Source: Pontibacillus yanchengensis
GTDB lineage: Bacteria; Bacillota; Bacilli; Bacillales; BH030062
NCBI RefSeq assembly: GCF_009856295.1
Contig: NZ_WMEU01000009.1
Location: 1 to 64,000, forward strand
Reading direction: 5' to 3'
DNA: 64,000 nucleotides
In this document: piece by piece, positions 1 to 8,218 of the stretch
How the letters are laid out: every line of letters starts with the position of its first letter
How positions within the stretch are numbered: position 1 is the stretch's first letter
Notes under the pieces: model-generated
Seen by the model: only the letters and a program-made list of their open reading frames with translations
What the model was told of the DNA's origin: nothing
Database searches by the model: none
Made by a program: the position numbers and the translations under genes

Positions 1-122
1 AAGATGAGATTTCCCATCATTTTAAATGAGTAAGATCCCTTGTAGACGACAAGGTTGATAGGTCCGAGGTGGAAGCGTGGTGACACGTGCAGCTGACGGA
101 TACTAATAGATCGAGGACTTAA
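1..122 (+). rRNA. rrl: 23S rRNA, 3' end (partial)
   Basis: The first ~120 bases match the conserved 3' end of bacterial 23S rRNA, including the stretch that reads GATACTAATAGATCGAGGAC followed by TTAA. The gene enters from outside the window and only helix 99-101 sequence is present. It is followed by a spacer, 5S rRNA and two tRNAs, so this is the distal end of an rRNA operon. The exact mature end (about 122-125) is estimated. Confidence 0.93.
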
Positions 123-130
123 CTAAACAC

Positions 131-178
131 GAAAAGCGCAGGCGACTGCTTCGGCAGTCGCTGGAGCTCGAACCCGAA
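131..178 (-). repeat. Short family-A intergenic repeat inside the 23S-5S spacer
   Basis: Read on the minus strand this segment begins AGCTCCAGCGACTGC and ends GCCTGCGCTTTTCG, the same ends as the long intergenic repeats at 770-977, 7957-8090, 57721-57939 and 59211-59434. Its centre is a perfect 8-bp stem with a UUCG-type tetraloop at 142-161 (GCGACTGC TTCG GCAGTCGC). It therefore looks like a minimal copy of the family lodged in the rRNA spacer, where it may also act in processing. Confidence 0.55.
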
Positions 179-249
179 AAGGCGCACCAACCATTCGATG
201 TCTCATTCTTATCTAGTTTTGAAGGTACTACCTTCAAGAAAATACAAAG

Positions 250-365
250 TATGGCGGTTTTGGCGAAGAGGTCACACCTGTTCCCATGCCGAACACAGAA
301 GTTAAGCTCTTCAGCGCCGATGGTAGTCGGGGTTTCACCCCCGCAAGAGTAGGACGCCGCCATGC
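250..365 (+). rRNA. rrf: 5S rRNA
   Basis: A 116-base segment matches Bacillus 5S rRNA almost throughout: the central GAAGAGGTCACACC, GCCGAACACAGAAGTTAAG and GATGGTAGTCGGGG blocks are all present, and the ends TGGCGG...CCGCCA pair to form helix I. It lies 125 bases after the 23S end and 70 bases before the first tRNA, the usual order for a Bacillaceae rRNA operon. Confidence 0.95.
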
Positions 366-435
366 TTTTGTATCTATTTCTTTTCTTGAACATGAAGTTA
401 TGAGCATGTTCCAAATTGAATTCTCTTAATATTAC

Positions 436-512
<77 letters not shown>

Positions 513-584
513 AATTTATTTTATGCAACGTCGAATAAATATCATCGTTAGAAAATAATAGTAGTGCTTTAGTGCAACCAAAAT

Positions 585-661
585 GGTCCGGTAGTTCAGT
601 TGGTTAGAATGCCTGCCTGTCACGCAGGAGGTCGCGGGTTCGAGTCCCGTCCGGACCGCCA
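585..661 (+). tRNA. tRNA-Asp (GTC)
   Basis: A 77-base cloverleaf with perfect acceptor stem GGTCCGG/CCGGACC, T-arm GGGTTCGAGTCCC, anticodon loop CTGTCAC (GTC, aspartate), and CCA at the 3' end. Last stable RNA of the operon before a strong terminator. Confidence 0.95.
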
Positions 662-696
662 TTTTTTTAAATGGATTACATATCAATTGTTTACAC

Positions 697-725
697 AGCC
701 TTAGGAATTTTCCTAAGGCTTTTCT
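697..725 (+). terminator. Terminator of the rRNA/tRNA operon
   Basis: A perfect 10-bp inverted repeat AGCCTTAGGA-ATTT-TCCTAAGGCT is followed by TTTCT. It lies 35 bases after tRNA-Asp. Confidence 0.85.
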
Positions 726-769
726 AATGGATTTTTTTATAAGAAAAAGATACACGATGGGGTTAGTAA

Positions 770-977
770 ATGTCTAGCCCCAGCCCCCAGCAACTAGTAT
801 GCTTTCTTCACCTCCGGTCGATAAGTCAACATCGAATTGCTCTACTCTTCGTGTTCCTTTATCCTGGGGATTTAGGTGAAGATCGATTAAGACCGCTGCA
901 TCGTGCAGCAACATCGAACCAACCTACGACGTGTAGGCCGCAGCATATACGTTGCTAACTAGGCGTTTGAGCTTTTT
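770..977 (+). repeat. Family-A intergenic repeat, long copy
   Basis: About 208 bases that begin CTAGCCCCAGC and end AGGCGTTTGAGCTTTTT. Internal blocks such as GCATCGTGCAGCAACATCGA and CGTGTAGGCCGCAGCATATACG recur at 7957-8090, 57721-57939 and 59211-59434. The ends are partly self-complementary, so the RNA should fold into a long hairpin. A short open frame here (770-958) is not credible as a protein. The rest of the 662-1118 gap holds the rRNA terminator, a second partial repeat start near 990 (CTCCAGCGCCGAGCACCTAG) and the tsaE promoter region. Confidence 0.75.
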
Positions 978-1066
978 CGTTATATCTAACTCCAGCGCCG
1001 AGCACCTAGCATAGATCTAGAGAAAAAAGGAGAATAAGGTAGAATTTTTCTTTTTGGTTTTATTTT

Positions 1067-1075
1067 TGCTATGAT
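1067..1075 (+). promoter_or_regulatory. Candidate extended -10 promoter for tsaE
   Basis: TGCTATGAT fits an extended -10 (TGnTATAAT) about 44 bases before the chosen tsaE start, in a T-rich stretch. No good -35 is seen at 17 bases, as is common with extended -10 promoters. Confidence 0.4.
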
Positions 1076-1118
1076 ATAGATTAGCATATAGGATTTCTAA
1101 CGGAAGTTGGTGTTAAGT

Positions 1119-1577
1119 ATGAGCTCCAATCATACGTTGAGTACCGTATCCCCTGAAGAGACAACTGGCTTCGCAGAAAAACTTGCTTCTCTGTTACATG
1201 CTGGTGATGTTCTCACTCTAGAAGGGGATTTGGGTGCTGGTAAAACAACCTTTACGAAAGGGTTGGCAAAAGGATTGGGTGTGAAGCGAACAGTGAATAG
1301 CCCTACCTTTACGATTGTGAAGGAATATGAGGGGCGTCTGCCTCTTTATCATTTAGATGTATATCGCTTAGAAGACAGTGACGAAGATATAGGTTTTGAT
1401 GAATATTTTCATGGTGATGGAGTGTCTGTTGTAGAATGGGCACATTTCATAGAGCCTTATCTTCCAAAACGTCGTTTGGATATTCGAATATCCTACATTG
1501 GAGAAACAGAACGCAAAATTGAATTGTCTCCGATGGGAGAAGATTTTGATCGTGTTTGTGAGGAGTTAATGAAATGA
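1119..1577 (+). CDS. tsaE: tRNA threonylcarbamoyladenosine biosynthesis ATPase TsaE
   Basis: TsaE is the small P-loop ATPase that works with TsaB and TsaD in making t6A37 on ANN-decoding tRNAs. The 152-residue product carries a Walker A GDLGAGKTT near residues 37-45, the following NSPTFTIVKEY block, a YHLDVYRL strand and the family motif VVEWAHF. Length is typical (~150). I chose ATG 1119; in-frame TTG 1107 and GTG 1110 lie upstream, with a GGAAG at 1102-1106 that could serve either. It begins a tightly packed four-gene unit, overlapping tsaB by four bases. In B. subtilis it is ydiB. Confidence 0.93.
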   Translation: MSSNHTLSTVSPEETTGFAEKLASLLHAGDVLTLEGDLGAGKTTFTKGLAKGLGVKRTVNSPTFTIVKEYEGRLPLYHLDVYRLEDSDEDIGFDEYFHGDGVSVVEWAHFIEPYLPKRRLDIRISYIGETERKIELSPMGEDFDRVCEELMK

Positions 1578-2284
1578 ATGTACTAGCCATAGATACTTCT
1601 AATCAGGCGTTAGGAGTTGCTTTAGTCAGAGAGAATGAAGTGATTGCCGAATATAGTACAAATGTGAAGCGAAACCACTCTGTACAGTTAATGCCAGCCA
1701 TTGATCATTTGATGAAGGAAACCAATATGACTCCTCAGGATTTGGATCGTATTGCTGTAGCAAATGGCCCTGGGTCTTTTACAGGTGTCCGTATTGGTTT
1801 AACGACTGCTAAAACATTAGCATGGTCTTTGACTATTCCTATTGTAGCAATCTCGAGCTTGGAAGTAATCGCACGTAATGGACATTTTTTTAATGGATAT
1901 ATTTGTCCTTTCTTTGATGCAAGGAGGGGAATGGTATATACGAGCTTATATGCCTCTGAGGATGGTGAACTAGTACCTGTAGAAGATGAGGTAAATATAC
2001 TACTAACTGAATGGTTGGAACGAGTTCGTGGATATGAGAAGCCAATCTTATTTATAAGTAGTCAATTATCCACTCACCAATCTGTTATTAAAGAACAACT
2101 TGGGGACCAGGCTGTTTGTCCACAGGATTTACCTGTACATTTACCTCGTGCGGGAGAAATTGCGAAACTTGCCATCTCTCGTGAACCAAGTTCTGTCCAT
2201 GAGCTTACTCCTAATTACTTACGGTTAGCAGAGGCTGAATCAAAATGGCTTGCTGCCCAACAGGAGAAACAGAAAGATGGGTAA
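1574..2284 (+). CDS. tsaB: tRNA threonylcarbamoyladenosine biosynthesis protein TsaB
   Basis: TsaB is the non-catalytic paralogue of TsaD that dimerises with it in the t6A complex. The 236-residue product has the ASKHA-fold N-terminus LAIDTSNQALGVAL, the conserved NGPGSFTGVRIGLTTAK block near residues 63-79, and a divergent C-terminal domain ending in LTPNYLRLAEAE. The start ATG overlaps the tsaE stop (ATGAATG), so translation is probably coupled. It overlaps the next gene at 2277-2284. B. subtilis ydiC equivalent. Confidence 0.93.
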   Translation: MNVLAIDTSNQALGVALVRENEVIAEYSTNVKRNHSVQLMPAIDHLMKETNMTPQDLDRIAVANGPGSFTGVRIGLTTAKTLAWSLTIPIVAISSLEVIARNGHFFNGYICPFFDARRGMVYTSLYASEDGELVPVEDEVNILLTEWLERVRGYEKPILFISSQLSTHQSVIKEQLGDQAVCPQDLPVHLPRAGEIAKLAISREPSSVHELTPNYLRLAEAESKWLAAQQEKQKDG

Positions 2285-2723
2285 TGCGATTGTTCGAAAG
2301 ATGGTTGATGAGGATATTGATAATATTTTAAAAATAGAAGAACAATGCTTCGCGACTCCATGGACACGTGACGCATTTGATCATGAGCTGCATGATAATC
2401 CCTATGCCTTGTATTATGTAATCGAGATAGAAGGCACCATTATTGGATACTGTGGGCTGTGGTTGATTATTGATGAAGCTCATGTGACCAATATAGCCAT
2501 CTTACCTAGTTACCGTGGGAAACGTTTAGGTAATGCTTTATTTAAAGCTGTTTTGACACATGCAAGACAATTAGGTGCTATTCAACTTTCATTAGAAGTT
2601 CGAGTATCGAATGTTGTAGCACAAAAGATGTATCGTAGATTTGGATTAGTTCCAGGTGGAATTCGAAAAAATTATTATACGGATAATCATGAGGATGCTT
2701 TAGTAATGTGGGTGAAATTATAA
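2277..2723 (+). CDS. rimI: [Ribosomal protein bS18]-alanine N-acetyltransferase RimI
   Basis: A GNAT-family acetyltransferase of 148 residues. The acetyl-CoA loop is seen as ILPSYRGKRLGNALF, preceded by the strand AHVTNIAIL and followed by LEVRVSNVVAQKMYRRFGL, the usual RimI signature. I chose ATG 2277 because GGAG at 2262-2265 lies well placed before it; the longer frame from TTG 2250 would lie wholly inside tsaB coding sequence. The gene overlaps the tsaB stop and its own stop overlaps the tsaD start. B. subtilis ydiD equivalent; RimI next to t6A genes is standard in Firmicutes. Confidence 0.92.
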   Translation: MGNAIVRKMVDEDIDNILKIEEQCFATPWTRDAFDHELHDNPYALYYVIEIEGTIIGYCGLWLIIDEAHVTNIAILPSYRGKRLGNALFKAVLTHARQLGAIQLSLEVRVSNVVAQKMYRRFGLVPGGIRKNYYTDNHEDALVMWVKL

Positions 2724-3769
2724 TGGAGAAAACAGCTCAATATGTATTAGGAATTGAAACAAGCTGTGATGAAACAGCTGTAGCGATTGTGAAAGATGGG
2801 AAAGAGCTTATCGCTAATGTTGTCGCTTCCCAAATTGAAAGCCATAAACGCTTTGGTGGGGTCGTTCCTGAGATTGCTTCTCGACATCATGTGGAACAAG
2901 TTACGGTGGTATTAGAAGAAACACTTAATCAGGCGAATATGAGTATGGACGATATAGATGCGATAGCAGTTACTGAAGGTCCAGGTCTTGTTGGAGCACT
3001 ATTAGTAGGTGTGAATGCAGCAAAGGCGTTGGCGTTTGCTCATCAGAAGCCGTTGGTGGGGGTTCATCATATTGCAGGTCATATTTATGCCAATCGTTTG
3101 GAGCAAGAATTTGAATTTCCACTACTGTCCTTGGTCGTTTCAGGGGGGCACACAGAGCTTATCCTGATGGAGGAGCATGGATCGTTTGACGTCATAGGTG
3201 AAACACGAGATGATGCTGCAGGTGAAGCGTATGATAAGGTAGCACGTACGTTAAAGCTACCTTATCCAGGAGGCCCTCATATTGATCAGCTTGCCCATCA
3301 AGGGGAAGCCACGATTGATTTTCCGCGTTCTTGGTTAGAGGAAGGGTCATTTGATTTTAGTTTTAGTGGTTTAAAATCTTCTGTTATTAATACGCTTCAT
3401 AATGCAAAGCAAAAAGGGATTACCTATAAGGATGAAGATATTGCAGCGAGCTTTCAGGCAAGTGTAATAGATGTACTGGCTACGAAAACGTATAAAGCTG
3501 CTAAACAGTATAACGTGAATCAAGTGATTGTAGCAGGTGGTGTAGCAGCCAATAAAGGCCTTCGCGAGCGCCTGAATGACCAATTCAGTGAAGAAGAAGG
3601 GATGAGTCTGCTAATCCCTCCATTGTCTTTATGTACAGACAATGCAGCGATGATTGCAGCTGCTGGTAGTATTGCTTACGAGCAAGGTCACCGAGCAGGA
3701 TGGGATCTCAATGGGAATCCATCTTTAACACTAGAGAAGTATGCTAGAAGAAGTAAAGCTTCCCAATAG
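2723..3769 (+). CDS. tsaD: tRNA N6-adenosine threonylcarbamoyltransferase TsaD
   Basis: TsaD transfers the threonylcarbamoyl group to A37 of tRNA. The 348-residue product shows GIETSCDETAVA at the N-terminus, the metal-binding HHIAGHIYA motif (two His), VSGGHTELIL, the GEAYDKVAR helix and GGVAANKGLR. Length is normal for bacteria (~340). The start ATG 2723 overlaps the rimI stop (TAATG) and is preceded by GGGTGA; an in-frame GTG at 2708 is less likely. Last gene of the tsaE-tsaB-rimI-tsaD unit. Older name gcp/ydiE. Confidence 0.95.
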   Translation: MEKTAQYVLGIETSCDETAVAIVKDGKELIANVVASQIESHKRFGGVVPEIASRHHVEQVTVVLEETLNQANMSMDDIDAIAVTEGPGLVGALLVGVNAAKALAFAHQKPLVGVHHIAGHIYANRLEQEFEFPLLSLVVSGGHTELILMEEHGSFDVIGETRDDAAGEAYDKVARTLKLPYPGGPHIDQLAHQGEATIDFPRSWLEEGSFDFSFSGLKSSVINTLHNAKQKGITYKDEDIAASFQASVIDVLATKTYKAAKQYNVNQVIVAGGVAANKGLRERLNDQFSEEEGMSLLIPPLSLCTDNAAMIAAAGSIAYEQGHRAGWDLNGNPSLTLEKYARRSKASQ

Positions 3770-3772
3770 ATG

Positions 3773-3816
3773 AATAACAATGCTGTTACTTATAGAGTAG
3801 CAGCATTGTTATTGTT
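3773..3816 (+). terminator. Terminator after tsaD
   Basis: AATAACAATGCTG and CAGCATTGTTATT form a long stem just after the tsaD stop, followed by a short T-containing tail. It closes the tsaE-tsaD operon. Confidence 0.7.
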
Positions 3817-3930
3817 AATAGATTATTAAATGTTGACTTGTGTATAACGATGGTAAGTTATATAGTTTCTACCAAACTTGGGAGATTGCAATGGCAGGTT
3901 GTCCGTCATATCAAGATGAGGGTTTACTTA

Positions 3931-3968
3931 AGCCTGTAGGGGTCGAACAGGGCGCCTGCGCTTTTCTT
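3931..3968 (+). repeat. Family-A repeat, 3' half
   Basis: The block AAGCCTGTAGGGGTCGAACA followed by GGGCGCCTGCGCTTTTCTT matches the terminal part of the family-A intergenic repeats, and resembles the short copy at 6553-6607. The left half is missing or degraded. Confidence 0.5.
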
Positions 3969-4025
3969 TATGCATAGCGCAAACAGTTTATGTAGGATAA
4001 GTTTTCAACAGGTTGTTCACAGTTA

Positions 4026-4316
4026 TGTGGATAAGAATTTGTAGAGTTTTGTCATTGTGAGGTTGTGGATGTGTACAATAAATGTGGATAAGTCTGTTGA
4101 CAAATGTGGATAATGTGTATAAACCTGTGAAAAACCCACTATTTCAAAGATTAATTGTGTAAAAAGTAGTGGATAACTTGTGGTTATTCATTTTCACCAC
4201 TATAAATCGACAATATATGCGTTTTCATAGGAATATATGTGTATATTTATCCACATACCCATCTGTGTCAGAACCAAAGCGTTGAAGTTGGGCTGAAAAG
4301 TATGAAGTTATACACA
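4026..4316. promoter_or_regulatory. DnaA-box cluster between tsaD and ydiF
   Basis: Six strict matches to TTATNCACA lie within 291 bases: minus-orientation TGTGGATAA at 4026-4034, 4083-4091 and 4105-4113 and TGTGTATAA at 4114-4122; plus-orientation TTATCCACA at 4247-4255 and TTATACACA at 4308-4316. A one-mismatch box is at 4168-4176. There is no gene in 3770-4372. I recall that the gcp-ydiF intergenic region of B. subtilis is one of its mapped DnaA-binding clusters, so this would be a conserved DnaA-titrating site rather than an origin. No dnaA or dnaN is nearby. Confidence 0.8.
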
Positions 4317-4333
4317 AACTTTTTCTATACAGT

Positions 4334-4370
4334 AAAAAACACCCTAGCCCACTATGTGGACTAGAGTGTG
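4334..4370 (-). terminator. Terminator of ydiF
   Basis: On the minus strand an imperfect stem (ACACTCTAGTCCAC against GTGGGCTAGGGTGT, with a few wobble or mismatch positions) is followed by TTTTTTACTG. It begins within a few bases of the ydiF stop. Confidence 0.65.
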
Positions 4371-4372
4371 TA

Positions 4373-6307
4373 TTATTCCACTTCTTGAAGCTGCTCCCAT
4401 TCTTCCATAAGTGTTTCAATCTTTTGTTTACAGGTGTTGTTTTCTTCGGTCAGCTCAAGGGATTTCTCATGATCTTGATAAATATCAGGCTGACATAATA
4501 AATCGTCATTTTCCTCAATCTTCGCTTCGTGTTCCACAATCTCTGCTTCAATTTCTTCGATACGGCGTTGTCGTCTTCTTGCTTCGCGTTTTTGGGCCTT
4601 GTCTTGTTGATAATCTAGTTTGTTATCAGATGTGGCTTCTTGTAAGTCGGGATTGGATTGTTGCTCAAACTCAGCAATTTCTTGTTCCTCTTCTTTTTTC
4701 TCTACATAATAATCGTAATTTCCAAGATAGAGGGTTGTGGAATCTCCTTGCATCTCTAAAATTTGCGTCGCAATTTTGTTGATGAAGTAACGGTCGTGAG
4801 AAACGAATAGGATTGTGCCTGGATAGTCCATTAAAGCAGATTCTAATACTTCTTTACTATCTAAGTCTAAGTGGTTGGTAGGCTCGTCTAATACTAGAAC
4901 ATTGGACTTTTCTAGCATTAACTTTGCTAACGCTAGCCGAGCTTTCTCGCCACCACTAAGGGAATTTACTGATTTCAGCACGTCTTCTCCTGTGAATAAG
5001 AAATTACCAAGCACGGTACGAACATCTTTCTCATCCATGTTAGGATATTCATCCCATAATTCATGTAACACTTCTTTTTTTGATTGAAGTCTGGCTTGTT
5101 CTTGGTCGTAGTACCCTATCTGTACGTTAGCGCCGTACTGAATAGAGCCATGGTTTGCTTGCATGAAGTCGGTGATGGTTTTGAGTAATGTGGTTTTTCC
5201 TACTCCGTTTGGGCCAACAAGAGCAAGTCGATCCAGTCGATTTAAATCAAAGGTTACATTGGAAAAGACAGGCTTGTTCATGTCGTCATATTGGAACGTA
5301 AGGTCTCTTACTTTTAAAACGTCATTCCCAGTTCGACGATTAATATCAAAAGAAAACTTAGCTGACTTTTCATCCCCCATCGGTTTTTCGACTGTCTCCA
5401 TCTTTTCTAACTGTTTTCGCTTGCTTTGAGCACGTTTCGTTGTAGACGCTCTAGCAATGTTTTTTTGAATGAAGTCTTCCATCCGTTTCACTTCGGCTTG
5501 ATGTTTCTCGTATCGTTTTAAGTCGCGCTCATAGTTAGCAGCTTTTTGATCAAGGTAGTTGCTATAATTTCCGAGGAACTTTTCAGAAGAATGACGGGAA
5601 ATTTCATAGACAACGTTCACAACCTTATCTAAAAAGTAGCGGTCGTGGGAAACGATAACGACGGCTCCTTCATACCCTTGGAGATATTGCTCTAACCAGT
5701 TTAACGTATCAATATCTAGGTGGTTCGTAGGCTCGTCCAAGATGAGAATATCAGGTTTGGATAAAAGTAGCTTCCCTAGCGCTAGTCTCGTTTTTTGACC
5801 ACCACTTAGTGTCGCAATTTTTGTATTAAGGTCGAACTCCTTAAATTGGAGCCCGTTTAAGACAGCTTTGATATCTGCCTCGTACCGATATCCGCCCTCA
5901 TTCTTGAAACGTAATTGTTTTTCATCGTAATCTTTTAATAACTTTTGATAACGAGTTTGATCTTCTATTAGATCAGGGTCAGCCATTTGCTGTTCCATTG
6001 TGCGTAATTCTTGTTCCATTTCACGGAGATGAGCGAAAACGTTAATCATTTCATCCCAAATCGTTTTATCCGATTCAAGGCCTGTGTGTTGTTCGAGATA
6101 GCCTAATGTAGCTTCTTTAGGTTTATGGAGTTCTCCGCCTTCATATGGAAGTTCTCCTGCCATTATTTTTAGTAGGGTAGATTTACCCGCACCATTTCGA
6201 CCGACAATGGCAATCCGATCATTGGTGTGTACTTCTAATTTAATATTAGATAAAATAAGATCAGCGCCATAGCGTTTTGTTATATCATTGGCTTGCAATA
6301 AAATCAT
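4373..6307 (-). CDS. ydiF: ABC-F family ATP-binding protein (YdiF type)
   Basis: A soluble tandem ABC protein of 644 residues that probably acts on the ribosome as a translation factor. Domain 1 has Walker A GRNGAGKST near residue 37, signature LSGGQKTRLAL and LILDEPTNHLD; domain 2 has GPNGVGKTT, LSGGEKARLAL and VLDEPTNHLD. A charged interdomain linker follows domain 1. The C-terminal ~100 residues are a Lys/Glu/Arg-rich coiled coil (KREARRRQRRIEEIEAEIVE). No membrane segments. ATG is preceded by GAGGTG. Convergent with tsaD, as in B. subtilis. The specific function of this ABC-F subgroup is not known to me. Confidence 0.9.
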   Translation of the reverse strand: MILLQANDITKRYGADLILSNIKLEVHTNDRIAIVGRNGAGKSTLLKIMAGELPYEGGELHKPKEATLGYLEQHTGLESDKTIWDEMINVFAHLREMEQELRTMEQQMADPDLIEDQTRYQKLLKDYDEKQLRFKNEGGYRYEADIKAVLNGLQFKEFDLNTKIATLSGGQKTRLALGKLLLSKPDILILDEPTNHLDIDTLNWLEQYLQGYEGAVVIVSHDRYFLDKVVNVVYEISRHSSEKFLGNYSNYLDQKAANYERDLKRYEKHQAEVKRMEDFIQKNIARASTTKRAQSKRKQLEKMETVEKPMGDEKSAKFSFDINRRTGNDVLKVRDLTFQYDDMNKPVFSNVTFDLNRLDRLALVGPNGVGKTTLLKTITDFMQANHGSIQYGANVQIGYYDQEQARLQSKKEVLHELWDEYPNMDEKDVRTVLGNFLFTGEDVLKSVNSLSGGEKARLALAKLMLEKSNVLVLDEPTNHLDLDSKEVLESALMDYPGTILFVSHDRYFINKIATQILEMQGDSTTLYLGNYDYYVEKKEEEQEIAEFEQQSNPDLQEATSDNKLDYQQDKAQKREARRRQRRIEEIEAEIVEHEAKIEENDDLLCQPDIYQDHEKSLELTEENNTCKQKIETLMEEWEQLQEVE

Positions 6308-6552
6308 GCTCGTTCACCTCAATGTGTTAAGTGTATCTTATGCTTGGCGTTAGAAGCAAGGTGATCGCTTTCATCATGCATGTCAGAATAATATACGATA
6401 GGAATCTTTTTTGGTACAATTTAGTGCATATAATAGATATGGATAACAGGCTACTTTGATCTTATCGAATAGAGTCTGTACTTGTCACGAGGTAAAGACT
6501 GGGCGAGTTAGCTTTTTTAAAGAAAAGAAAGTGATAAGTTCTAGCGCTTACA

Positions 6553-6607
6553 TGTCCAGCTCTAGCGCCTACCCCTTGGGTTGAACAAGTCGCGTGCGCT
6601 TTTCTTT
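6553..6607 (+). repeat. Family-A repeat, short copy
   Basis: Begins TGTCCAGCTCTAGCGCCTAC and ends GTCGCGTGCGCTTTTCTTT, giving a short version of the family-A hairpin. A second terminal fragment (CCCGCCTGCGCTTTT) lies at 6648-6662, directly before the moaC ribosome-binding site. The rest of the 6308-6682 gap, which should hold divergent promoters for ydiF and moaC, shows nothing else I can name. Confidence 0.6.
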
Positions 6608-6682
6608 AAGATAAGATCTAAGTATCTTATCCACACAAGTTGAATCTCCCCGCCTGCGCTTTTGGTATAAGGAGGTATTGGT

Positions 6683-7195
6683 ATGGGTGAGTTTACTCAT
6701 TTTAATGAGCAAGGTCGTGCACATATGGTAGATATATCAGAGAAACAGGATAGCGTTCGTACTGCCATTGCATGTAGCAGTGTTTTGATGGATGAAGAAA
6801 TATATAATGCCATCTCAGAAAACAAACTAGAAAAAGGAGACGTATTGGGTGTAGCACAAGTAGCTGGCATTATGGCAGCAAAAAATACATCGAATTGGAT
6901 TCCCATGTGTCATCCATTGTCGTTAAAAGGGATTGATGTATCCTTTGAGTGGACAGAAGAAACGAGAGGATATCGTTTAACAATCCAATCAAAGGTGAAG
7001 ACAAAAGGTAGTACCGGTGTGGAAATGGAGGCGCTCACATCTGCGTCTGCTACTGCATTAACCGTGTATGATATGTGTAAAGCACTTAATAAAGGTATGA
7101 TTATTGGGGAAACGTACTTACTAGAAAAGACAGGTGGTAAATCTGGTGATTATCATAGATCGCCCGAAGACGAGGGGGAGGACCCATGGAATTAG
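6683..7195 (+). CDS. moaC: Cyclic pyranopterin monophosphate synthase MoaC
   Basis: MoaC converts the MoaA product to cyclic pyranopterin monophosphate in molybdenum cofactor synthesis. The 170-residue product has the conserved IPMCHPLSL segment and the GSTGVEMEALTSASATALT active-site block followed by YDMCKA. Length is normal (~160-170). AAGGAGGT at 6668-6675 precedes ATG 6683. It overlaps rex by 10 bases. No other moa or mob gene lies in the window; the same isolated moaC-rex pairing occurs in B. subtilis (ydiG-ydiH). Confidence 0.94.
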   Translation: MGEFTHFNEQGRAHMVDISEKQDSVRTAIACSSVLMDEEIYNAISENKLEKGDVLGVAQVAGIMAAKNTSNWIPMCHPLSLKGIDVSFEWTEETRGYRLTIQSKVKTKGSTGVEMEALTSASATALTVYDMCKALNKGMIIGETYLLEKTGGKSGDYHRSPEDEGEDPWN

Positions 7196-7854
7196 ATCAA
7201 AATAAAATACCCCAGGCCACAGCCAAAAGGCTTCCACTATACTATCGGTTTATCAATAACTTACATAGTCAAGGGAAGCAACGAGTGTCTTCTAAAGAAT
7301 TGAGTGAAGCTGTCAAAGTAGACTCCGCCACCATCCGAAGAGATTTCTCTTATTTTGGTGCACTTGGGAAAAAAGGCTATGGCTATAACGTGAATTACTT
7401 AGTAACGTTTTTCCGTAAAACGTTAGATCAAGATGAAACAACGAAAGTAGCCCTGATTGGTGTAGGGAATCTTGGTACAGCATTCCTACACTATAATTTC
7501 ACGAAAAATAATAATACAAAAATAGAAATGGCTTTTGATGCCAATGCTGAGAAAATAGGCGATGATATCGGAGGTGTTCCTGTCTATCATATTGATGAAG
7601 TGGAGGAACGCTTGAACGAAGACGTTTCTGTTGCGATTTTAACGGTACCAGCACAAGCTGCCCAGGCAATCGCGGATCGCATGATTGAAGCGGGTGTAAT
7701 CGGTATCTTAAACTTCACACCAGCACGAATTAATGTGCCCGGCCATGTACGTGTTCACCACATTGATTTAGCAGTAGAGCTGCAGGCCCTAGTTTACTTT
7801 TTGAAACATTATCCTATGGATGAAGAAGAAGTAGAGGAAGAGCCTGAAGAATAA
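7186..7854 (+). CDS. rex: Redox-sensing transcriptional repressor Rex
   Basis: Rex represses fermentation and alternative respiration genes and is released from DNA by NADH. The 222-residue product has an N-terminal winged helix (IPQATAKRLPLYYRF, then SSKELSEAVKVDSATIRRDF), a Rossmann motif GVGNLGTAF near residues 91-99, and the C-terminal swapped helix HIDLAVELQALVYFLKHY. It is slightly long because of an acidic tail (DEEEVEEEPEE). Starts inside moaC with GGGGGAGG before it, so the two are co-translated. I found no convincing Rex operator in the window. Confidence 0.94.
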   Translation: MELDQNKIPQATAKRLPLYYRFINNLHSQGKQRVSSKELSEAVKVDSATIRRDFSYFGALGKKGYGYNVNYLVTFFRKTLDQDETTKVALIGVGNLGTAFLHYNFTKNNNTKIEMAFDANAEKIGDDIGGVPVYHIDEVEERLNEDVSVAILTVPAQAAQAIADRMIEAGVIGILNFTPARINVPGHVRVHHIDLAVELQALVYFLKHYPMDEEEVEEEPEE

Positions 7855-7870
7855 TATAAAAGGTGTTACC

Positions 7871-7900
7871 AAAAAGCTCGCATTTTGCGAGTTTTTTGTT
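7871..7900 (+). terminator. Terminator after rex
   Basis: AAAAAGCTCGCA-TTT-TGCGAGTTTTTTG forms a short GC-rich stem with a run of six T, 16 bases after the rex stop. Confidence 0.75.
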
Positions 7901-7956
7901 TTGTGTAAGAAAGTATAATAAATTTGCTTTTGTATAATTTAATAGGTTATAGAGGC

Positions 7957-8090
7957 TACATCCAGCTCCAGCGCCCAGCGACATCGAACTGACCTACATC
8001 TTGTAGGCCCACGTCACGCAGTAACATTGAACCAACCCACGTCGTGTGGGTCGCAGCCCATACGTCGCTAAACGGGCACTTGCGCTTTTG
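7957..8090 (+). repeat. Family-A intergenic repeat
   Basis: Begins TACATCCAGCTCCAGCGCC and ends GGGCACTTGCGCTTTTG. The outer segments pair (GCGCCCAGCGAC with GTCGCTAAACGGGC). Inner blocks (CAACCCACGTCGTGTGGG, GCAGTAACATTGAACC) recur in the copies at 770, 57721 and 59211. It occupies most of the rex-MFS gap. Confidence 0.75.
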
Positions 8091-8218
8091 TTGTAGCCTA
8101 TCCATACTTTTCATATAAATAAGAAATTGGGTAAACATTATATTATCTTTCCTATTTGGGCCTATGGTATAGTAGAAAAATACTTCGAGTTACGAAATAA
8201 AAGAGGAAGGGGGATACA

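Noticed and set aside
770..958. 62-codon open frame between the tRNAs and tsaE
   Set aside because: It lies wholly in a family-A repeat, with no ribosome site and a composition set by the repeat.
4026..4316. Possible chromosomal or plasmid replication origin
   Set aside because: There are many DnaA boxes, but no dnaA, dnaN or rep gene nearby and the gene order is that of an ordinary B. subtilis-like locus.
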